Part shown: positions 17,488 through 25,756 of the stretch, piece by piece
Numbering within the stretch: the first letter of the stretch is position 1
Layout of the letters: the number at the start of each line of letters is the position of its first letter
Origin: Bacilli bacterium
GTDB lineage: Bacteria > Bacillota_I > Bacilli_A > RFN20 > CAG-826
Assembly (NCBI GenBank): GCA_017454295.1
Contig: JAFTDF010000020.1
Span: 62,001 to 126,000 of the forward strand
Direction: 5' to 3'
DNA length: 64,000 nt
Translations under genes and position numbers: made by a program
Notes under the pieces: model-generated
What the model was told of the DNA's origin: nothing
Databases searched by the model: none
What the model saw: the letters and a program-made list of their open reading frames with translations, nothing else

Positions 17488-18798
17488 ATGCTCGCTTTGA
17501 TCCAAGCCGGCGGAGCCGGAACCCGTTTAAAACAAATCACGGGCGATTTGCCCAAGCCGATGGTCCCCATCTGCGGCAAGCCCATTCTCGAACACCAAGT
17601 CCTTTCTTTGAAGAAAGGTGGCGTCGATCGCATCGTCATGGTCGTCTCCGCCTCTTCCACCGCCGTCCAGGAGTATTTTGGCAACGGCGAGAAGTGGGGC
17701 GTTGCGATTTCCTATATCGTCGAATCCCGTCCTTTGGGTACCGCCGGGGCCCTTTGCTATTTGGCCCGCGATTTCCACGAAGATTTCTTCTTAGTCATGG
17801 GCGATTTGATGCTCGACGTCTCGTGGGAACGCTTCTACGCCTTCCACAAGAAGAAGAAAGCCATCGTCACGACCTTCGCCCACCCCAATTCCCATCCCTT
17901 CGATTCCGATTTGCTCGAGCTCGACGAAAACGACAAAGTCATCCGTTTGCTTTCTAAGAAAGAGCCGCGCGATTTCTTCTACCATAACGTCACCAACGCT
18001 GGGCTCTATGTCGTGTCGAAGCTGTTGCTAGAAACCTTTGAAGGTATGGATGAGCCCATCAAGATGGACTTCGAAAAAGAGCTCTTAGCCCCCTCGGTGG
18101 CCTCGGGCTTGGTCTATGCCTACCGCTCCAGCGAATATGTCAAAGACTGTGGCACCCCCGATCGTTACGAAGCCGTCACCAAAGACTGCAACGAAGGCGT
18201 CATTTCCGCGAAAAATCTGCAAAATCCCCAAAAATGTATCTTTTTGGACCGCGACGGCACGATCAACCAATTCGGCGACTTCGTCCGTAATGCCGATCGC
18301 ATGGAACTTGTGCCCACCGCCGGCAAAGCCATCGCCCGCATCAACAATTCGCCCTATCTTGCCATCTGCGTGACCAACCAACCCGTCATCGCCCGTGGGG
18401 AAACCAGTTTAAGCGAACTCGCTAATATCCACGCCAAGATGGAAACGCTCCTTGGCCAAGAAGGCGCCTATCTCAACGACCTCTATTTCTGCCCCCACCA
18501 TCCCGACAAAGGATTCCCGGGAGAACGCCCCGAATACAAAATCGCCTGCAAATGCCGTAAGCCCGGCATCGAAATGCTTCAAAAGGCGAAAGAGAAATAT
18601 AACATCGATTTCTCCAAATCCTGGATGGTCGGCGATACCTGCCAAGACGTGCAAACCGGCATCAATGCCGGCTGCCGTACCGTGCTCTTGCTCGGTGGCG
18701 ATCCCCATCCCTATGCAAAATACGGGGATGCCAAACCCGATTACGTTTGCCAAACCCTCGACGAAGCCGTCGAATATATCATGTCCCAGGAGGAATAA
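17488..18798 (+). CDS. Fusion of HddC-type nucleotidyltransferase and GmhB-type heptose bisphosphate phosphatase
   Basis: A 436-residue two-domain enzyme. Residues 1 to about 235 are a sugar-1-phosphate nucleotidyltransferase (LIQAGGAGTRL loop, then LPKPMVPICGKPILEHQ). Residues from about 249 on are a HAD-IIIA phosphatase: FLDRDGTINQ is the catalytic DxDGT motif near residue 254, followed by CVTNQP, a zinc knuckle CPHHPDKG...CKCRKP specific to GmhB, and WMVGDTCQDVQ. Together they would remove the C7 phosphate from heptose 1,7-bisphosphate and then join the heptose 1-phosphate to a nucleotide, most likely GDP by analogy to Aneurinibacillus and Campylobacter HddC. ADP or another nucleotide cannot be excluded. 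The gene lies between hddA and gmhA. Confidence 0.87.
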   Translation: MLALIQAGGAGTRLKQITGDLPKPMVPICGKPILEHQVLSLKKGGVDRIVMVVSASSTAVQEYFGNGEKWGVAISYIVESRPLGTAGALCYLARDFHEDFFLVMGDLMLDVSWERFYAFHKKKKAIVTTFAHPNSHPFDSDLLELDENDKVIRLLSKKEPRDFFYHNVTNAGLYVVSKLLLETFEGMDEPIKMDFEKELLAPSVASGLVYAYRSSEYVKDCGTPDRYEAVTKDCNEGVISAKNLQNPQKCIFLDRDGTINQFGDFVRNADRMELVPTAGKAIARINNSPYLAICVTNQPVIARGETSLSELANIHAKMETLLGQEGAYLNDLYFCPHHPDKGFPGERPEYKIACKCRKPGIEMLQKAKEKYNIDFSKSWMVGDTCQDVQTGINAGCRTVLLLGGDPHPYAKYGDAKPDYVCQTLDEAVEYIMSQEE

Positions 18799-18800
18799 CC

Positions 18801-19406
18801 ATGGACTTCATCCAAGAAATCAACGAATACTACGAACGGGAAAAGAAAGTCATCGATGCCCTCAACCGCGAAGAACTCAACGCGGCGATGAATTGTCTCC
18901 TCGATGCCTATGAACGGGGCGCCTATATCTACGTCTTCGGCAATGGCGGCTCTTCCGCGACCGCTTCCCACATAGTGTGCGATTTCAACAAAGGCACCTG
19001 CTACGAAATCGACAAGAAGTTCAAATTCGTTTGTCTCAATGACAACCTTCCGATCCTGATGGCCATTGGCAACGATGACGACTTCTCCAACGTCTTCGTC
19101 TATCAACTCAAAGACCGTTTGACCAAAGACGATGTGGTACTGGCCATCTCTGGCTCGGGCAACTCCAAGAACGTCGTCAAAGCGGTTGATTACGCCAAGG
19201 AAGTCGGTGCGAAAGTCATTGCCATGACCGGCTATTCCGGCGGTAAGATCGCCAAAGTCGCCGATTATCAGATGCACGTCCCCGTCGACGATATGCAAAT
19301 CACCGAAGACCTCCACATGGGTTTCGACCATATGATGATGCAAATCCTCTGGAAATACCTCCAAGCCAAAAACGGCCGGGAAGCCATCTACAAAATCAAC
19401 CAGTAA
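18801..19406 (+). CDS. gmhA: GmhA, sedoheptulose 7-phosphate isomerase
   Basis: A 201-residue SIS-domain isomerase that converts sedoheptulose 7-phosphate to D-glycero-D-manno-heptose 7-phosphate, the entry step of bacterial heptose synthesis. The start at 18801 is set by a strong GGAGG 7-8 nt upstream; a longer in-frame reading would run into the previous gene. Typical features are YVFGNGGSSATASHIVCDF, the phosphate-binding LAISGSGNSKNVVKAVDYA, and the C-terminal EDLHMGFDHMMMQIL helix, which resembles the GmhA active-site HxxxxH region. It completes a pathway with the two preceding genes. No glycosyltransferase that uses the product follows directly. Confidence 0.92.
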   Translation: MDFIQEINEYYEREKKVIDALNREELNAAMNCLLDAYERGAYIYVFGNGGSSATASHIVCDFNKGTCYEIDKKFKFVCLNDNLPILMAIGNDDDFSNVFVYQLKDRLTKDDVVLAISGSGNSKNVVKAVDYAKEVGAKVIAMTGYSGGKIAKVADYQMHVPVDDMQITEDLHMGFDHMMMQILWKYLQAKNGREAIYKINQ

Positions 19407-19503
19407 CCGAAACCGCCTTTCGTCCATTTCAAACAACTGTTTAAAGAAAAACGACAGCTTTTTGCCATTTGGGCACTCTTATGTAATGGAGAAAGGGGCA
19501 ATT

Positions 19504-20025
19504 ATGAAAAAAGACGCTTGCTTTGTTTGGTCCATTGGGCTTCTCGCCTTGTTTTCTTGCGGATACGTTCCTCGGCCGCCTGAGGAAGAAATCCGCTTTT
19601 TGGCTGGCGACTATCTTCTTGTCAATAAAGGCGCTTTATATTGTTACGACCCAGAATATAGGTTGACCATCACAAAGGATTTTGCGTATCGGTTAACCTA
19701 CAAAACCAAAGAAGGGGAGGCGAAAACCAAAGAAGGCGGCTTCATCCTGGAACAAACCGACAGAATCCCTTTTTATGGAATAATCGACGATGACTATGCA
19801 GATCCCAACGTGCTTAGTTTGTATAAGTTTCAAAAGGACGAATTTATAGAGGACGCCAGCATCGACGGTTTCCGCGTTGGTGGTTGCTTCTATCACTATA
19901 AGAGCACCGAAGACAGCCCTGAACACCTTCAAATTTACTTGTATGGTTACGGTTGGTCCGCTGTAGACGAAAACGGAAACCTCACCGCGAATGTTCCTCC
20001 GTTTTTGTGGGCTCCTTCGACTTAA
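19504..20025 (+). CDS. Small lipoprotein of unknown function
   Basis: A 173-residue predicted lipoprotein. The signal peptide starts MKKDACFVWSIGLLALFSC, with a lipobox ending at Cys19. The start at 19504 has a GGAGAAAGGGG ribosome-binding site about 6 nt upstream. The mature part is rich in Tyr, Asp and Glu with alternating beta-type segments (FLAGDYLLVNKGALYCYDPEYRLTITKDFAYRLTY) and no domain that I recognise. It lies alone between gmhA and ppdK, with a CGCCTT-ACA-AAGGCG hairpin (20063-20077) after it that lacks a T-tract. Codon use is more mixed than in its neighbours. Confidence 0.65.
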   Translation: MKKDACFVWSIGLLALFSCGYVPRPPEEEIRFLAGDYLLVNKGALYCYDPEYRLTITKDFAYRLTYKTKEGEAKTKEGGFILEQTDRIPFYGIIDDDYADPNVLSLYKFQKDEFIEDASIDGFRVGGCFYHYKSTEDSPEHLQIYLYGYGWSAVDENGNLTANVPPFLWAPST

Positions 20026-20129
20026 TATCGCCCGCTCAAAAACCATCTCTTTAGACGAATTTCGCCTTACAAAGGCGTCAAGACACCATTCCCAAGATTT
20101 TCTTATTCTAAGAAACGCCTGTCCTGTGC

Positions 20130-20158
20130 TATATTTAATTCGTTGGGCCAAAAGGCCC
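20130..20158 (+). promoter_or_regulatory. ppdK promoter (extended -10) and 5' stabilising hairpin
   Basis: TGC-TATATT is an extended -10 (hexamer 20130-20135). The leader of about 42 nt begins with a GGGCC-AAAA-GGCCC hairpin at 20145-20158, right at the predicted 5' end, and ends with AGGAGG before the ATG. A hairpin at the very 5' end plus a strong ribosome-binding site suits a highly expressed, stable mRNA. Confidence 0.55.
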
Positions 20159-20183
20159 TTAGAAATGCTATTAGGAGGAAACA

Positions 20184-22847
20184 ATGGCAGAAAAGAAATA
20201 CGTCTATTCCTTCAAGGAAGCCCATCAAGAAAAGCTGGGCAAGGAAATCCTTGGCGGAAAAGGCTTCGGTCTTGCCGAGATGACCGCCGCCGGGATCAAC
20301 ATCCCCGCCGGTTTCACGGTTACCACCGAAGTTTGCAATCTCTATCGTGATTGCGGCAACAAGATCCCCGAGGAGATCTGGAACGACATCGTCGCCCACA
20401 TCCACGGTATCGAAGAAGCCAACAAGAAATCCTTCGGCGGCGAAAAAGACGGCGTTATGCCGCTTCTTGTCTCCGTCCGTTCCGGCGCCCGCGTCTCCAT
20501 GCCTGGCATGATGGACACCATCCTCAACCTCGGCTTGAACAACGTCGTCGTCGAGAAGCTTGCGAAATTCGCCGGCAACGACCGTTTCGCTTGGGATTCC
20601 TATCGTCGCTTCATCTTGATGTTCACCAACATCGCCAAAGGCCATCCCAGAACCGAGATGGACGCGATGCTTGACAAACTCAAAGAAGAGCGTGGCTACA
20701 AGCTCGACACCGAAGTCACCGTCGACGAACTCAAAGTCCTCGTCGGTCAGTACAAGGAATACTACAAAAAGGTCTTCGGCGAAGAATTCCCGACCGATCC
20801 TTATGAACAGCTCCGTGAAGCGGTTGCCGCCGTCTTCCGCAGCTGGGACACCCCGCGTGCCAACTACTATCGTCTCCAAAACGGCATCCCCTATACCTGG
20901 GGCACCGCCGTCAACGTCCAGTCCATGGCCTTCGGCAACATGGGCGAAGATTCCGGTACTGGTGTTGCCTTCTCCCGCGATCCTACGACCGGTGAAAAGA
21001 AGGTCTATGCCGAATTCCTTCCCAACGCCCAGGGCGAAGACGTCGTCGCTGGCGTTCGCACCCCGCTCCACATCGACGAATTGAAGCGTCGTATGCCGGA
21101 AGTCTACGAAGAATTCATGGCCACCATCAAACGCATGGAGACCTACTTCCACGATATGCAGGATATGGAGTACACCATCGAAAAGGGTACCCTCTACTTC
21201 CTCCAGACCCGTAACGGTAAGCGTACCGCCCGGGCCGCCCTCAAGATCGCCTGCGACCTCGTCGACGAAGGCTTGATCGATGAAAAGGAAGCCGTGCTCC
21301 GCGTCGAACCGAAGCAACTCAACGACCTCCTCCACCCCACCTTCGATAAGAAGGACCTCGATGCCCACACCCCGATCATCCGCGGTCTTCCCGCTTCCCC
21401 GGGTGCCGGCACCGGTGCCATCGTCTTCACCCCGGAACTCTGCAAAGAATGGCATGATGCCGGTAAGAAGTGCGTCCTCGTCCGTGCCGAAACCTCCCCT
21501 GAGGACATCATCGGTATGGCCAACTCCGAAGCCATCCTCACCGCCCGTGGCGGTATGACCTCCCACGCCGCCGTCGTTGCCCGTTCCATGGGTAAGTGCT
21601 GCGTCGTCGGTGCTTCCGAAATCGTCGTCAACGAAGAAGAAAAGATCGTCAAAGTCGGTGACAAGGTCTACCACGAAGGCGAAGTCTTCTCCGTCGATGG
21701 TTCCACCGGTCTCGTCTATGAAGGCGCGATCAAGATGGTCCCTGCCGACCTCGGTGGCGACTTCGGTCGTATGATGGGCTGGGCCGACAAATATCGTCGC
21801 CTCAAAGTCCGCGCCAACTGCAACACCCCCGAAGACGCGAAGAACGCCCAGCGCTTCTCCGCCGAAGGTATTGGTCTGTGCCGTACCGAACGTATGTTCT
21901 TCGCCGATGACCGCATCCTCAATATGCGTGCCATGATCCTCTCCGATACCACCGAGCAGCGCGAAGCCGCCCTCGAACGGATCCGTCCCTTCATGGTCGG
22001 CGACTTCTACGAGATGTACATGGCCAACCCCGACTCTCTCGTCAACATCCGTCTCCTCGATCCGCCTCTGCACGAATTCCTCCCGGAAATCACCGACGAG
22101 AAGAACATCGAAGACATCGCCCAAAAGCTCAACGTCTCCGAACAAAAGGTCAAAGATCGTATCAACCAGCTCCATCAGGCCAACCCGATGATGGGCTTCC
22201 GTGGCATCCGCCTCTGCGTCGCCTATCCGGAAATCTACGCCATGCTCTCCCGCGCCATCATCCAGGCTGCCTTCAAGGCCGGTGATGAACTCGGCAAACA
22301 GATTGAGCCGGAAATCATGATCCCCTTAGCCGGTGAACTCAAAGAATACATGTGGGCCAAGAACACCGTCGTCGCCGCCGTCGAAGACGAGTTCAAGAAA
22401 CAAGGCCGTTCCCTCAAGTACCATGTCGGTACCATGATCGAAGTCCCCAGAGGCGCCCTCCGTGCCGGGGACCTCGCCAAGGAAGCCGAATTCTTCTCCT
22501 TCGGTACCAACGACCTCACCCAGCTCACCATGGGCTTCTCCCGTGATGACGTCCCGCAGTTCTTCCCCGTCTATCAAGAACGCAAGATCTACGAATTCGA
22601 TCCCTTCCAGACCATCGACGTCGATGGCGTTGGCGAACTCGTGAAGATCGCCGTCGAACGTGGCCGTGCCGCCCGCCCGGACCTCCTCATCGGTGTCTGT
22701 GGCGAAACCGGTGGCGATGCCGCTTCGATCATGTTCTATGACAAAGTCGGCCTCGACTACGTCTCCTGCTCTCCGTTCCGTGTCCCGCTTGCCCGCCTTG
22801 CCGCTGCCCAAGCCGCGATCATCCACGAACGCGAAGCCAAGAAGTAA
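20184..22847 (+). CDS. ppdK: Pyruvate, phosphate dikinase
   Basis: A full-length 887-residue PPDK, which interconverts PEP, AMP and diphosphate with pyruvate, ATP and phosphate; in anaerobes it often runs glycolytically with diphosphate. The N-terminal ATP-grasp part starts KEILGGKGFGLAEMTAAGINIPAGF. The phosphohistidine domain has GGMTSHAAVVARSMG with the catalytic His at residue 461. The C-terminal PEP domain has AEFFSFGTNDLTQLTMGFSRDD and the GVCGETGGD loop with the catalytic Cys. Extreme C-ending codon bias, a strong ribosome-binding site and its own promoter and terminator suggest high expression. A 690-codon open frame on the opposite strand is a by-product of that codon bias. Confidence 0.98.
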   Translation: MAEKKYVYSFKEAHQEKLGKEILGGKGFGLAEMTAAGINIPAGFTVTTEVCNLYRDCGNKIPEEIWNDIVAHIHGIEEANKKSFGGEKDGVMPLLVSVRSGARVSMPGMMDTILNLGLNNVVVEKLAKFAGNDRFAWDSYRRFILMFTNIAKGHPRTEMDAMLDKLKEERGYKLDTEVTVDELKVLVGQYKEYYKKVFGEEFPTDPYEQLREAVAAVFRSWDTPRANYYRLQNGIPYTWGTAVNVQSMAFGNMGEDSGTGVAFSRDPTTGEKKVYAEFLPNAQGEDVVAGVRTPLHIDELKRRMPEVYEEFMATIKRMETYFHDMQDMEYTIEKGTLYFLQTRNGKRTARAALKIACDLVDEGLIDEKEAVLRVEPKQLNDLLHPTFDKKDLDAHTPIIRGLPASPGAGTGAIVFTPELCKEWHDAGKKCVLVRAETSPEDIIGMANSEAILTARGGMTSHAAVVARSMGKCCVVGASEIVVNEEEKIVKVGDKVYHEGEVFSVDGSTGLVYEGAIKMVPADLGGDFGRMMGWADKYRRLKVRANCNTPEDAKNAQRFSAEGIGLCRTERMFFADDRILNMRAMILSDTTEQREAALERIRPFMVGDFYEMYMANPDSLVNIRLLDPPLHEFLPEITDEKNIEDIAQKLNVSEQKVKDRINQLHQANPMMGFRGIRLCVAYPEIYAMLSRAIIQAAFKAGDELGKQIEPEIMIPLAGELKEYMWAKNTVVAAVEDEFKKQGRSLKYHVGTMIEVPRGALRAGDLAKEAEFFSFGTNDLTQLTMGFSRDDVPQFFPVYQERKIYEFDPFQTIDVDGVGELVKIAVERGRAARPDLLIGVCGETGGDAASIMFYDKVGLDYVSCSPFRVPLARLAAAQAAIIHEREAKK

Positions 22848-22863
22848 TTCCTTTGCTTCCAAG

Positions 22864-22889
22864 ACCGCTCGGATTTCCGGGCGGTTTTT
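22864..22889 (+). terminator. Intrinsic terminator of ppdK
   Basis: ACCGCTCGG-ATTT-CCGGGCGGT forms a 9-bp stem (one G-T pair) with a 4-nt loop, directly followed by TTTTTC. It begins 17 nt after the ppdK stop codon. The promoter of the next gene lies immediately behind it. Confidence 0.85.
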
Positions 22890-22891
22890 CT

Positions 22892-22919
22892 TTGCCTTGT
22901 GGCAAGAGGAACTTACAAT
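22892..22919 (+). promoter_or_regulatory. Promoter of the HTH membrane protein gene
   Basis: TTGCCT (22892-22897) and TACAAT (22914-22919) are 16 nt apart. The -10 ends 6 nt before the ATG at 22926, so transcription should start on the A of the ATG. Confidence 0.6.
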
Positions 22920-22925
22920 GAGGCG

Positions 22926-24146
22926 ATGGAAAAGATGCCGTTTTCCGAATATGTCCGCCTACGCAGGGAACAACTTGGTTATTCCCAAGCGTTTTTTGCG
23001 AAGCGAATCCATCTAGATTTATCTAGGGTTCAACGCATCGAAAACGGCGAGGAAGGGTTTCCGCTTTATCGGATTCCTCGTTTGACCAAAGTGTTAAAGT
23101 GCTCGTTAGAAGACCTCTTTACCAGGAATCTGGAGAACCCCCATCGGAAATCGAGAATCTTCAAACGGCTTCGCAAATTGCCAAAGCAATTAAATACGCT
23201 TCGTGAAAAGGCCGGGGTATCGTTAGAAAAACTCGGGCAATATTTCAATTTCAAACCCAAGGAACTTCAATCTTTCGAAGCCGGGGAAATCGAACCGACG
23301 TTTGAAATGACGGAAGCATATTCGGAGATTCCCGGGGCCTCCTTAGAACAATTATTCCAACTTAAATTCTTTGGCCAAGGCGGATTGCTTCGTGCCGCAT
23401 TTTCAAAGCCATTCATCGTTGGGGTAACCGTCGTGGCGGCCGCGACCGCGGTGGCGGTGCCCGTGGTCATCGTAATCACCAACCCCGCGGAAGAAGCGCC
23501 AAGCACCAGTTCGATCATCGTTTCTTCGGCGTCAAGCACACCTTCCAGCGCGTCCGTTTCGGTTTCTTCGGAAGCGTCTTCCCTTCGTTCCGTTTCATCC
23601 AGCTTGCCTGTGGCACCGTCCCTAACCCTTTCCGTTACGACCTCACCGAAAACGATTTCCTATACATTACAAGTAGAGGGGGATTCCGATTTGGTGAAAT
23701 CCATTGAGGTGTTCCTCTATCAAACAAGCGATTTAGAAACGCCCGTGGAATCGCGGACCGTTTTGGATGGATCGTTTACCGACTTGCCCATTACAAACAC
23801 CTATCAGCTTCAAGCCGTCTATACCTACGATATTGGAGAGGGTGCGGTTACGAAAAAGACCGCTTGGATCGAAGCGCGCCCGATTCCCGCGGATGTGATT
23901 CCGGCTATTACGGTAAACCAAACCGGTCCCGGCGCATTTTCCTATCGCATTGCGCATTCTTCCTCAACGACGATTCTCAAACGGCAAATCGATGCGCCGA
24001 CGGGTTTGATGAGCCTTTCCGAAGACGAAGGAAATCAATCCGGCTTCGCCAGCGGAGCTTATAACTTAGAGGTGGAGTTTTCTTATGCTTACGGCAGCGA
24101 GGTGCTACAAGAAACTATCGCTTTTGCATTTGCGTTAGCGGATTAA
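22926..24146 (+). CDS. Membrane-anchored protein with two HTH domains and an extracellular domain
   Basis: A 406-residue protein. Residues about 6-65 are an XRE-type HTH (LRREQLGYSQAFFAKRIHLDLSRVQRIENGEEG). Residues about 83-145 look like a second, more degenerate HTH (LREKAGVSLEKLGQYFNFKPKELQSFEAGE). A membrane helix follows (about 163-184), then a Ser-rich linker of about 45 residues, then a beta-rich extracytoplasmic region of about 170 residues with three similar segments of probable immunoglobulin-like type. The layout HTH-TM-ectodomain resembles RodZ-like proteins and some transmembrane one-component sensors, but the tandem HTH fits neither well. The start at 22926 was chosen because a promoter ends 6 nt before it. 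It converges with glmU, stop codons 3 nt apart. Confidence 0.7.
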   Translation: MEKMPFSEYVRLRREQLGYSQAFFAKRIHLDLSRVQRIENGEEGFPLYRIPRLTKVLKCSLEDLFTRNLENPHRKSRIFKRLRKLPKQLNTLREKAGVSLEKLGQYFNFKPKELQSFEAGEIEPTFEMTEAYSEIPGASLEQLFQLKFFGQGGLLRAAFSKPFIVGVTVVAAATAVAVPVVIVITNPAEEAPSTSSIIVSSASSTPSSASVSVSSEASSLRSVSSSLPVAPSLTLSVTTSPKTISYTLQVEGDSDLVKSIEVFLYQTSDLETPVESRTVLDGSFTDLPITNTYQLQAVYTYDIGEGAVTKKTAWIEARPIPADVIPAITVNQTGPGAFSYRIAHSSSTTILKRQIDAPTGLMSLSEDEGNQSGFASGAYNLEVEFSYAYGSEVLQETIAFAFALAD

Positions 24147-24149
24147 CGG

Positions 24150-24887
24150 TTATTTCTTATAGTGTTCTTTGTTGGTCTGTCTAGACCTGGCGATTCCTAA
24201 TCCTTTTTCAGGCACGTCTTGGGTAAGCGTGCTCCCGGCCGCCACAAGGGCATCGTCTCCGATTTCAATGGGGGCGATGAGCACGGAATTCGAACCGATG
24301 AACGCCCCTTTGCCAATATGGGTGGGGTGTTTCTTCTTTCCATCGTAATTGGCGGTGATGGTGCCCGCCCCGATGTTGACCCCTTCTTCGATAGTGGCGT
24401 CGCCTAAATAAGAAAGGTGGGCGGCTTTGGAGGTGGAGGCGAAATCGACATGTTTGAATTCAACGAAATTCCCGACCCGGGCATGATCGCCGATGACGGA
24501 ATTACCACGGCTACGGAAATAGGGGCCGATTTCATTTTCATTGCCGATTTTGGTGTCTTCTAAATGCGAGAAACGGATTTGGTTGCCGCTGCCGATTTGG
24601 ACATTCTCCAAATAGGAGGAAGGACCGATGTGGTTATGCTCTCCGATTTGGCTATTGCCATAGATATAGGTGTTGGCTTCGATAATCGTTCCTTTGCCGA
24701 TTTTGACGCTAGGTCCGATATAGGTGGAAGCGGGGTCCATCAAATACACGCCTTCTTGAAGCAGACGAGCGTTGATTTCGGCTTGCTTTTGTTTGGCAAA
24801 AGCAGCGACTTCTTCCGCGGAAGCGCTAGAGAGCCCATAACGTTCAAGCCTCTCTCCAAGAATCAAAGGTGCAAACTTATTTGACAT
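24150..24887 (-). CDS. glmU: Stand-alone GlmU-type acetyltransferase domain (left-handed beta helix)
   Basis: A 245-residue protein equal to the C-terminal half of GlmU. It begins in the linker region (GVYLMDPASTYIGPSVKIG near residue 47) and carries the full hexapeptide-repeat helix with YFRSRGNSVIG, VGNFVEFKHV, SKAAHLSYLGDATI and the NYDGKKK segment; the active-site His lies in HLSYLGD. It would transfer acetyl from acetyl-CoA to glucosamine 1-phosphate. The usual N-terminal uridylyltransferase half is absent, and no remnant lies upstream because ispE overlaps the start by 11 nt. UDP-GlcNAc synthesis therefore needs a separate uridylyltransferase. There is no ribosome-binding site, so translation is probably coupled to ispE. 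Confidence 0.88.
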   Translation of the reverse strand: MSNKFAPLILGERLERYGLSSASAEEVAAFAKQKQAEINARLLQEGVYLMDPASTYIGPSVKIGKGTIIEANTYIYGNSQIGEHNHIGPSSYLENVQIGSGNQIRFSHLEDTKIGNENEIGPYFRSRGNSVIGDHARVGNFVEFKHVDFASTSKAAHLSYLGDATIEEGVNIGAGTITANYDGKKKHPTHIGKGAFIGSNSVLIAPIEIGDDALVAAGSTLTQDVPEKGLGIARSRQTNKEHYKK

Positions 24888-25746
24888 GTTCGGAGGAGGA
24901 AATGGTTTTGGTTAAGATGACCTGATAACCGCGTTTTTCGAATTTGTCGGCGGAGGCGTTTAATTTCTTCATGTCGTTCGATAACGCGAACATGGTTGAG
25001 CCCGATCCCGACATCCCAAAGATGGTATAGCCGTCTTTGTTGAGTTCGGCGGCGATGTCCCCCACTGCGGGACACAAGGATTTCGCGGCATAGAAGAGGT
25101 CGTTGCCCCGATATTTGCCAATGAGCGTATCCTCTTCGTTCTTTAATCCCATTTCGACTTGGTCGTTATCGATTTTGGCCCGGCTTTCGAAGGAATCGCA
25201 GATGTCATAGACATCCTTGGTGGAAAGGCCCTGTTCGGGTTTGATCAAAAGGCAATGATAGGCTTTGGGATGGGAGATATAACGGATTTGCTCGCCGATG
25301 CCGGTGACGCGGGCGGCCCGATTCCTTAAGAAGAAGGGAACGTCCGACCCCACTTTGAGGGCGATTTCATCGAGTTCTTCGTCGTTTAAGTCGAGTTTGA
25401 GCTTTTTATTGAGGGCAAGCAATAAAGCGGCCGCGTTGCTTGAGCCGCCACCTAACCCGGCGGCAAAGGGGATTTCCTTATGGATATGGATGAGGAAATG
25501 CTGTTTGAATCCGCATTTGGCGCGCAGCAAATCGAGGGCTTTTTTGCAGATGTTGGAACGAAGCCCCATCAAACGAACGTCGTCGCAGACGATATAGGTC
25601 TCCTTGTATAAGGGGGAGAAATCGATTTCCAAAACATCGTGGAGTTCTAGCGGGACGTTGATCATATCCAAAAGATGATATCCGTCTTCGCGGCGGCCGA
25701 GGTTTTTCAAGGAGAGGTTGATTTTGGCGTAGGATTTTACAAGCAT
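24877..25746 (-). CDS. ispE: IspE, 4-diphosphocytidyl-2-C-methyl-D-erythritol kinase
   Basis: A 289-residue GHMP kinase of the MEP isoprenoid pathway. It shows SYAKINLSLKNLGRREDGYH at the N terminus (the K-x-N-L-x-L signature), the ATP loop PFAAGLGGGSSNAAALLLAL near residue 95, and GMSGSGSTMFAL near residue 248. It phosphorylates CDP-methylerythritol, so the organism probably makes isoprenoids, including undecaprenyl carriers, by the MEP route. The gene sits 10 nt behind ksgA and overlaps the glmU domain, as in many Bacillota where ksgA, ispE and glmU cluster. Confidence 0.95.
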   Translation of the reverse strand: MLVKSYAKINLSLKNLGRREDGYHLLDMINVPLELHDVLEIDFSPLYKETYIVCDDVRLMGLRSNICKKALDLLRAKCGFKQHFLIHIHKEIPFAAGLGGGSSNAAALLLALNKKLKLDLNDEELDEIALKVGSDVPFFLRNRAARVTGIGEQIRYISHPKAYHCLLIKPEQGLSTKDVYDICDSFESRAKIDNDQVEMGLKNEEDTLIGKYRGNDLFYAAKSLCPAVGDIAAELNKDGYTIFGMSGSGSTMFALSNDMKKLNASADKFEKRGYQVILTKTISSSEHVK

Positions 25747-25756
25747 AGGGAGCTCC

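Noticed and set aside
16475-19436. Minus-strand frames opposite the heptose operon (16475-17308 and 18741-19436)
   Set aside because: They are complements of hddA and gmhA, which carry clear enzyme motifs on the plus strand.
20103-22175. A 690-codon open frame opposite ppdK, rich in Asp, Glu, Gly and Val
   Set aside because: It lies antisense to a fully conserved PPDK. The C-ending codon bias of ppdK removes stop codons from the complement. The composition fits a shadow frame, and no ribosome-binding site or family motif is seen.
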